A stretch of DNA of 64,000 nt from Xiheicaenibacterium sp046351325 (lineage in GTDB: Bacteria > Myxococcota_A > Polyangia > Polyangiales > Polyangiaceae), in assembly GCA_046351325.1 (NCBI GenBank), contig JAXLYR010000001.1:124001-188000 (forward strand), read 5' to 3'. Positions 58,382 through 64,000 of this stretch are shown here, piece by piece; position 1 is the stretch's first letter; every line of letters starts with the position of its first letter. A model generated the notes under the pieces. It made no database searches. It saw only the letters and a list, made by a program, of their open reading frames with translations, and was not told the origin of the DNA. The position numbers and the translations under genes were made by a program.

Positions 58382-59284
58382 TCAACCGTGGCCGCTCGTC
58401 GGCTCGACGGGTTCCTCGAAGCGCAGGACCTCGATCCGGCCACCGCGGGCCGTCCTGATGGCGGCCATCGTCGCGAGCGTCAGAGGCGCATACAACTTTG
58501 TAACACCTCGGTGGCTCGACGCCTCGGGGGCTACCTGCCACTCACCGACAGCCCGATCGTGCGACGTTCGAAAGAAAATGGCGCCCACCCTCGGGTGGTT
58601 GGGGATGCGATCGAAGAGGCGGCAGAACCGCACAATGTCCTTGGGGGCCTCGATCTCTTCGACGGCCTCGCGGCCCGACCTCAGTCGGCTCGCTCGGGCG
58701 TCGCTCATGAGCAGCTTCGCGACCTCGAGGCTCGTCGTCGTGAGGCGCATCGATTGGGCGCCAGCGTGGTCGAGCAGCTTGCCAAAGAGGGCGAGTCGCG
58801 TCTCTCCGTCGCCCCCCAGGGCCACCGTCCATTCGTCGGGGGTGTGCTGGAGCTTTGACAGGTAGGCTTCCGCACCGCCGCACCTGAGCGTGACACTCCT
58901 GTCACTGGTTATCACCTGAACGGGGAGCGCTTTACCGGCGACGGTGACGGTCTCGACCGGCGGTTTTGGCGGGCGCGCGACGACTGGCTGAGCGGGTCGG
59001 AGCGGCGCAGCGTGGCCGGCGGGCGCGAGCACTGCGGCGTGCGAGGCCTGCAATACCCCAGTGAAGGGTGGAATCGGCGCCACGCGAACCCCAGCCTCCG
59101 CGGCCTCTCTCGCAAGCCTCTCGCAGAGGGCAGGGATCCAATCCTTCTTCAGAGGTTTGTTGGCGAGGAGCACCCAGACGCGTGCGGCCCCCTCGCCCTC
59201 GACACGGTAGGACACCCCATATTGGACCGGCCCGTCCTCGTAGATGGACCCGCCAGTGTCCGTGAGCACGTGCACTATCGCCAT
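58382..59284 (-). CDS. Unknown protein
   Basis: The 300-residue protein starts MAIVHVLTDTGGSIYEDGPV. It has a beta-rich N-terminal part, a Pro/Ala-rich linker (about 105-135), then an alpha/beta part with LRCGGAEAYLSKL, LGGDGETRLALFGKLLDHAG and a helical C-terminus. No family recognised; no signal or TM. ATG 59284 is used because it gives a good start; the frame upstream has no support. It is followed, in the same direction, by the 143-residue gene. Confidence 0.65.
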   Translation of the reverse strand: MAIVHVLTDTGGSIYEDGPVQYGVSYRVEGEGAARVWVLLANKPLKKDWIPALCERLAREAAEAGVRVAPIPPFTGVLQASHAAVLAPAGHAAPLRPAQPVVARPPKPPVETVTVAGKALPVQVITSDRSVTLRCGGAEAYLSKLQHTPDEWTVALGGDGETRLALFGKLLDHAGAQSMRLTTTSLEVAKLLMSDARASRLRSGREAVEEIEAPKDIVRFCRLFDRIPNHPRVGAIFFRTSHDRAVGEWQVAPEASSHRGVTKLYAPLTLATMAAIRTARGGRIEVLRFEEPVEPTSGHG

Positions 59285-59367
59285 GGGGCCGAGATTAGGC
59301 CCAGACGCGCTCGCTGTGCAGCAATTCTCTGGGGAGTGCCTTTTGACCTTCCTGTCAGAGATACCGA

Positions 59368-60126
59368 TCACTTGGAGGCGAGCGCCACTTCGAAGAACGA
59401 GGCATTCGGGTGGGGCGCGCTCGTCCAATGGCGGCGCCATTCTGTCTCCAAAGTGACGCTCTCGAAATGGGTGAAGCCTGCCTGGAGGACGCGGGCTCGG
59501 GCAGTATCCGGGTCGAACGAGATAGGGCTGTAGTCGAAGACGAGTCGAGTGCCGGCCGCCCCGAGATCAGCCATGAACCGCAGACAGCGCGCGACGGCGT
59601 CGGGCCCGAGATAGGGGATGACGCCCTCCCAAACGAAGACCGCGGGCCGCTCTCTGTCGAAGCCACGCTCGGCGAGGGCAGCGCGGAGCGGCGCCTCGAA
59701 GTCGTCCCCGAAGTCAGTCGCGATCGTTTGGATGCGGGAGGGCAGCTCGACGCCGGCTCGCGCCAACGCAGCTTGCTTCTGTTCGAGGAGCTCGGCTTTG
59801 TCGATCTCGAAGGCGTGTGTGCTTGTTGTGACGACGGGTTCCAATCGAAGGGCGCGCGCGTCGAAGCCAGCGCCCATCAGCACGAGTTGGCGCGTGCCGC
59901 TCTCGATGGCCGCAAGAACGTGGACATCGATGGCCCGCGTCCTCAGTCGAATCCCCTCGGGGAAGAAAGGCATGGCCATGAGGAGGTCCGTACCCTCGGC
60001 GGCGTGACCGCCAGCCGCGGCGAAGATTGCGGCGTAAGGATCCTCGAAGAGGCGCCCCTCCGTGATGTTTGCCTCCGCGGCGCGGACCGTTGCGATGGCG
60101 TAAGCGGTGTCCGAGACAGTCAGCAT
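59368..60126 (-). CDS. LCMT-type SAM-dependent methyltransferase
   Basis: The 252-residue protein fits the leucine-carboxyl-methyltransferase/TIGR00027-like family. The SAM loop is LVLMGAGFDARALRLEP, followed by HAFEIDKAELLEQKQ and WEGVIPYL. Substrates in bacteria are often polyketide-like or peptide carboxylates; none is known here. ATG 60126 follows GGAGGATAGGG. It is divergent from the kinase at 60403 across 276 bp. Confidence 0.88.
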   Translation of the reverse strand: MLTVSDTAYAIATVRAAEANITEGRLFEDPYAAIFAAAGGHAAEGTDLLMAMPFFPEGIRLRTRAIDVHVLAAIESGTRQLVLMGAGFDARALRLEPVVTTSTHAFEIDKAELLEQKQAALARAGVELPSRIQTIATDFGDDFEAPLRAALAERGFDRERPAVFVWEGVIPYLGPDAVARCLRFMADLGAAGTRLVFDYSPISFDPDTARARVLQAGFTHFESVTLETEWRRHWTSAPHPNASFFEVALASK

Positions 60127-60402
60127 CCCTATCCTCCAACGGCTCCTCACTGCTCGTCGACGCCGAACCGGTTACCGTCTTGTAACGCACACCTCGGTCG
60201 GGGGCGACGTCCTTCTGCGGCTCGTTTGTCCTCTGCGGCGAAGAAGGGCTGTGGCGACTGTCCGTCAGTCTCTACTTCGCGCTGGGGTCAAGTCGCTCGC
60301 ACTGCGTGAACTCGCCAAGCACAACGCCATTCTTGTCTGGATCTCCTGCTCGAGATACGCATCCAGCGCGGACGCCTCGGTTACGCTCGGCGAACTCGAG
60401 AC

Positions 60403-63069
60403 ATGCGTGACCCTGATCGCATCGCCCATTTCCACCTCGTGGGTCGCCTCGGCGCTGGTGGGATGGGCGTGGTCTATCGCGCACGTGACGAGAAGCTCGA
60501 GCGAGACGTCGCGCTCAAGGTGATCCAGGGCGATCACGCGGCGGATCCCGAGTGGCGCCGGCGGCTCGCCAAAGAGGCCAAGGCCGCGGCCGCGGTCAAG
60601 CACCCCGGCGTGCCCGTCATTTACGAGATCGGCGAGGACGGCGAGGTCCTCTACATCTCGATGGAGCTGCTCTCCGGTCGCCCGCTCCGCTTCTTGATGA
60701 AGGAGCTGACGATCGGCGAGGCGCTCGAGGTCGCGGCCGAGATCGCCGACACGCTCGCGGCCGCGCACGCGTCGGGCATCGTGCACCGCGACGTGAAGCC
60801 GGAGAACGTCCTCATCACCGACGACAAGCAGGTGAAGGTCCTCGACTTCGGGATTGCTCGCAGGCGAGTCGACGCGAGCGCCCCGACCATGCCGTCGACG
60901 CCGTCGAGTGACGCGACCGACACCGCGCTCTCGCGCGAGGGTGTGGTCCTCGGCACGCCTGGTTACATGTCTCCAGAGCAGGCGATGGGACGCGAGGTCG
61001 GCCCCGCGAGCGACATATTCTCACTGGGCGTCGTCCTCTACGAGATGCTCTGTCACCGGCTGCCCTTCGGAGGCGGCTCGCTGCTCGAGAGCGTCGTGGC
61101 GGTCAGTCGCGACGAGCCCGCTCCGATCGAGCCGCGCGCCGGAATGCCCGCAGCGGTCACCGCGCTCGTCTTGCGATGCCTCGAGAAGGAGCCCGCCGCA
61201 CGCCCGGCGAGCGCAGTCGCGCTCGGCGAAGCTCTGCGCGAGCTCGCGCGCAACCTCGCGAGGGACGAGACCGCGAAGACGGCGCTCGCCGACACCACGA
61301 CGCTCGCGCGCGAACCCGCGCGTCGGTCTTTCCCAGGGAGCCTGCTCCTGGTGGCGGCCGCCGTGTGTGCACTCGGCGCGGGCCTCTATATCGGTCTAAC
61401 GTCGAAGGGCACCCCTACGGCTCCGACGGCAGCGACCTCGAGCGCGGGGTCCTCGAGCACAACATCCTCGAGCCCGGCCCCCTCGAGCACGGCCCCCTCG
61501 AGCGCACAACCCGAGATCGTCAATCCGACCGCTGTCGCGATTACGGATCTCCCTGTGATGGGTACGGACAACCTCGCCGCGATAACTGCCTATAAGAGCG
61601 CGCTCGCCGACCTTCGCCGGTCCGACTGGTCGCGGGCCCCAGGCCACCTGCTCGAGGCCCTCGAGAAAGACCCCGACTTCGCCTTGGCGGTGCTCAGGCT
61701 CGGCTATTTGGAGGGGCTCAACGGCGATCTCACATCGGCGCGCAAGCGCTTTCAATGGCTCGCCGAGCACCCGACGAAGCTCGACGAGCGACATCGCGCT
61801 TGGCAGCAGGCCGCGGAGGCGATTGTCCTGCATGACCCCGCGGACTATCGGTTAGCAGGCACATTGTTCGAGCAGGCGAGCGCGCGCTGGCCTGCCGACG
61901 CTGAGCTCCATTACATGGTCGCCGCGACGTACGAGCACAGCTACCTCTTCCCGGAGAAGGTGCTGGCGGAGGCCCGCCGCGCGATCGAGATCGATCCCGA
62001 ATATGCGGACGCCCTGCAGACGTTGGCGCACGTCCTCGGGCGCGTGGGCAAGGCCGAAGAGGCCGCGACCTACCTCGATCGGTGCGTCGCGCTGCACAGC
62101 ACGGACTGCGTGTTCGATCGAATGCGGCTCAACGAATACGAGGGCCGCTGTGACGCCGCCGTCGCCGACGCGAAGCTCTACGCGAGCAGCGGCGGCGGCA
62201 GCAACCTGCACTGGCTCTTCGCGGCCTCCGCGGTGCTGTCGCAGGGTGATGGCAAAGACGCGGCGAGCGCGTTCCTGAAGCTGGGTGAGGGCGCGACCGA
62301 TGCGCGGAGCCAATGGGTCACGCGCGTAGGTCGACTGCGCATGCTCGCTACCGAGGGGCAATTCGAAGAGCTGCGCCGCGAGGTGCAGAAGCTCATCGCC
62401 GAGACGAGCCGCTTCGATCTCTTGAGCGATCTCGCGTCGCTCGAGCTGGGCGCGACGAGAGAGCTCGGCGACGATCACGCCGTCGAGGCGCTCGCGACGC
62501 GTTTCCTCGGCGATCGGCTCGCGTCCCAGGGTGGCTATCGGCAAATCCCGACCGTCGATCCGACGCCGGTCTTCTTTCGCGAGCTCGCCCGCCTGGGGAA
62601 GCTGTCGGCCGACGAGCTCGACGCAAAGCTCGAGCGTTGGCGCACGGGCGAACGCGCCGTGGGCTTCGACGATGGGCGCATATGGTTTCAGTCGACCGCG
62701 CTCATCGCGTGGACGAAAGAGGAGGAGCAGCGAGCGCTCGCCTCACGGCCCGTGGGGTTTGTCGCCTCGGACGTGCGCGACGCGGCGCTCGGCTGGGATG
62801 TCCTCGCGCGGCTCGAGCTCGCCGCGGGCCACGGCGACGCTGCGCGCGATCTCCTCCTCAAGGCGACGAAGAGCTGCACGGCGCTGCTCCACCCCTTCGC
62901 GTACGTGCGCTCGTACCTCGAGCTCGGCGCAGCCTACGAGTCGCTGAAGGATCCCACACACGCGTGTGACGCCTATCGCGGTGTCCTCCGCTGGTGGGGC
63001 AGCGCGAAGCGCTCGGAGACCGCCGAGCGGGCAAGGGAGCGAATCGCGGCGCTCCATTGTCCGACGTGA
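60403..63069 (+). CDS. Ser/Thr kinase - TM - TPR protein
   Basis: The 888-residue protein has a kinase at about 10-280 (GAGGMGVVYRA, K39, HRD 128-130, DFG 148-150, GTPGYMSPEQ). One TM helix lies at about 311-332 (SLLLVAAAVCALGAGLYIGL), then a Ser/Thr/Pro-rich stretch to about 380. The C-terminal ~500 residues are TPR-like helices. The TPR part is therefore periplasmic or external, a sensor-like layout. ATG 60403 gives a good family start. Confidence 0.93.
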   Translation: MRDPDRIAHFHLVGRLGAGGMGVVYRARDEKLERDVALKVIQGDHAADPEWRRRLAKEAKAAAAVKHPGVPVIYEIGEDGEVLYISMELLSGRPLRFLMKELTIGEALEVAAEIADTLAAAHASGIVHRDVKPENVLITDDKQVKVLDFGIARRRVDASAPTMPSTPSSDATDTALSREGVVLGTPGYMSPEQAMGREVGPASDIFSLGVVLYEMLCHRLPFGGGSLLESVVAVSRDEPAPIEPRAGMPAAVTALVLRCLEKEPAARPASAVALGEALRELARNLARDETAKTALADTTTLAREPARRSFPGSLLLVAAAVCALGAGLYIGLTSKGTPTAPTAATSSAGSSSTTSSSPAPSSTAPSSAQPEIVNPTAVAITDLPVMGTDNLAAITAYKSALADLRRSDWSRAPGHLLEALEKDPDFALAVLRLGYLEGLNGDLTSARKRFQWLAEHPTKLDERHRAWQQAAEAIVLHDPADYRLAGTLFEQASARWPADAELHYMVAATYEHSYLFPEKVLAEARRAIEIDPEYADALQTLAHVLGRVGKAEEAATYLDRCVALHSTDCVFDRMRLNEYEGRCDAAVADAKLYASSGGGSNLHWLFAASAVLSQGDGKDAASAFLKLGEGATDARSQWVTRVGRLRMLATEGQFEELRREVQKLIAETSRFDLLSDLASLELGATRELGDDHAVEALATRFLGDRLASQGGYRQIPTVDPTPVFFRELARLGKLSADELDAKLERWRTGERAVGFDDGRIWFQSTALIAWTKEEEQRALASRPVGFVASDVRDAALGWDVLARLELAAGHGDAARDLLLKATKSCTALLHPFAYVRSYLELGAAYESLKDPTHACDAYRGVLRWWGSAKRSETAERARERIAALHCPT

Positions 63070-63073
63070 GTCC

Positions 63074-64000
63074 TCAATGCGGCGAACGCAAAGAGGCGAG
63101 GCCGATCGAGTCGAGCGTCACGCCGGCTCTCGCCAATACCTCATCGAACGTAGCGAAGAACTCCGCCCGCCGCGTCGGGTAGGCCGCCGAGATGGCCGCT
63201 GCGCGCGCCCTCAGCTGCTGCTCATTCGGCGGCCGGAACTCGACTTGGTCCTCCTCGACGATGAGAAGATGCGTCGAGTCCGCGGGCATCGCGGGCAGCG
63301 TGTTTGGGAAGCCGAGGAGCTCTGCAGTCGCGGGTTGCCCGGGCGACTTCCGCCAGAGCTCGCCGCGCGCACCCAGGGAGAGCTCTTCGCCCTCCGCGGA
63401 CCAGCGCAGTGAGTCCCGCGGGAGGAGCGCTAGGAACGATACGCTATTGTCTTCGCTGACGTGTTTCTCGAGGTAACCGCGCCCGTCGAGGAGCCAAATC
63501 GTCTCGAAAGCGCGCGCGGATTGCCAAGTCGTGAGCACGCCCCGACCGTCGTTGAAATGGCTCGTCTCATGGCGCGCAGGGTCCACACTGAAGCCCGCGA
63601 TCAGCCCCTCGCGATAATGTCGATACGAGGCGAACTGACCATCGTCGTAGAATGAACACTCGAAGATCTCCCCATTGGCGACGTCGCTCTCGAGCACGAC
63701 GACGCCACTCGTGAGTGTGCGCCGTATCTTCCGCAGGCCAGCCTCGTCCGTGGGGAGGCGGGCTTGGAATAGCTGCATATCGGGGAGCTCGCCGCGCGCG
63801 CCGAGCGACCCGGGCTCGTAATATCGAGTCTCGAGGAATTGGGGGCGCTCTGGCGCGCCCGACTGCGCTTCGACCAGCTTGCCAGTGTCTCTCTCATAGG
63901 CGTCACTGCGCGAGACCCAATCTGCCTGGACCTCACTGAAGACGTGTTGGGACGAGGGAGAGAGGGCCGCGAGAGCCTCCGCAGGCAGGTGACAAGCAGC
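63074..64000 (-). CDS. Unknown protein, partial (runs off right edge)
   Basis: The frame is open from the right edge to the stop at 63074, 308 residues. It contains a helical part near the edge (AEALAALSPSSQHVFSEVQ), then beta-rich stretches such as FECSFYDDGQFASYRHYREG and TIWLLDGRGYLEKHVSED. A helical tail ends RAEFFATFDEVLARAG. An in-frame ATG at 63778 gives a shorter version, but coding character continues upstream. No family recognised. It is convergent with the kinase (4 bp between stops). Confidence 0.6.
   Translation of the reverse strand, partial: AACHLPAEALAALSPSSQHVFSEVQADWVSRSDAYERDTGKLVEAQSGAPERPQFLETRYYEPGSLGARGELPDMQLFQARLPTDEAGLRKIRRTLTSGVVVLESDVANGEIFECSFYDDGQFASYRHYREGLIAGFSVDPARHETSHFNDGRGVLTTWQSARAFETIWLLDGRGYLEKHVSEDNSVSFLALLPRDSLRWSAEGEELSLGARGELWRKSPGQPATAELLGFPNTLPAMPADSTHLLIVEEDQVEFRPPNEQQLRARAAAISAAYPTRRAEFFATFDEVLARAGVTLDSIGLASLRSPH

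Overview
The window looks like a chromosomal segment from a myxobacterium, most likely of the Polyangiales/Sorangiineae type; the exact genus cannot be read from the sequence. Supporting signs are very high GC with strong G/C at third codon positions, five eukaryote-like Ser/Thr protein kinases in 64 kb, many lipoproteins with Gly/Ser-rich or Cys-rich tails, a protein ending in a MYXO-CTERM sorting tag, CotH-type and DUF2169 proteins, and eukaryote-like genes (sterol reductase, LDL-receptor class A repeats, a COMM-like domain). No tRNA, rRNA, CRISPR array, transposase or integrase was seen.

Layout. 1-4.4 kb: the start of a kinase gene leaving the left edge, a Cys-repeat lipoprotein, a KirBac-type potassium channel coupled to a phospholipase D-like protein, and an esterase. 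4.4-11.1 kb: a 1299-residue kinase/AAA/TPR regulator followed by envelope proteins. 11.1-19.8 kb: housekeeping and repair genes, including a photolyase with no ordinary start codon, a patatin-like phospholipase, a thiolase, an Fpg/Nei glycosylase, a DUF2288 protein and a DHH phosphoesterase. 19.9-25 kb: a CotH-like lipoprotein, a RIC-type Fe-S repair protein and a second large kinase.

25-31 kb is the most suggestive signalling region. A lipoprotein with six LDL-receptor class A repeats lies 3 nt upstream of a membrane-anchored class III nucleotide cyclase, whose gene carries an apparent 1-nt frameshift. Divergent from this pair is a radical SAM/SPASM maturase. Convergent with the maturase is a 49-codon ORF with a perfect ribosome-binding site, which may be a RiPP-like precursor. 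Then come an exported HEAT-repeat-like protein and alaS.

33.7-43.8 kb: a kinase with a C-terminal membrane anchor, a 48-bp tandem repeat, a HARE-HTH/Mrr-like fusion protein, a LolB-like lipoprotein, a DUF2169 protein overlapping a small COMM-domain-like protein, and an ERG24/DHCR-type sterol reductase. 43.8-48.4 kb: a near-perfect ~55-bp direct repeat brackets a single 4.1-kb gene for an FG-GAP/Cys-rich MYXO-CTERM surface protein, suggesting a mobile or duplicated cassette.

48.4-55.3 kb is an orphan type VI secretion island: a zinc-ribbon protein, an Imm52-like immunity candidate, an LCAT-like lipase effector candidate whose nucleophile Ser is Gly, and VgrG with a C-terminal loading/peptidoglycan-binding extension. 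55.5-64 kb: an XRE-cupin regulator divergent from a cupin/SMP-30-like lipoprotein, three small genes including an LCMT-type methyltransferase, a kinase-TM-TPR protein, and a partial unknown gene leaving the right edge.
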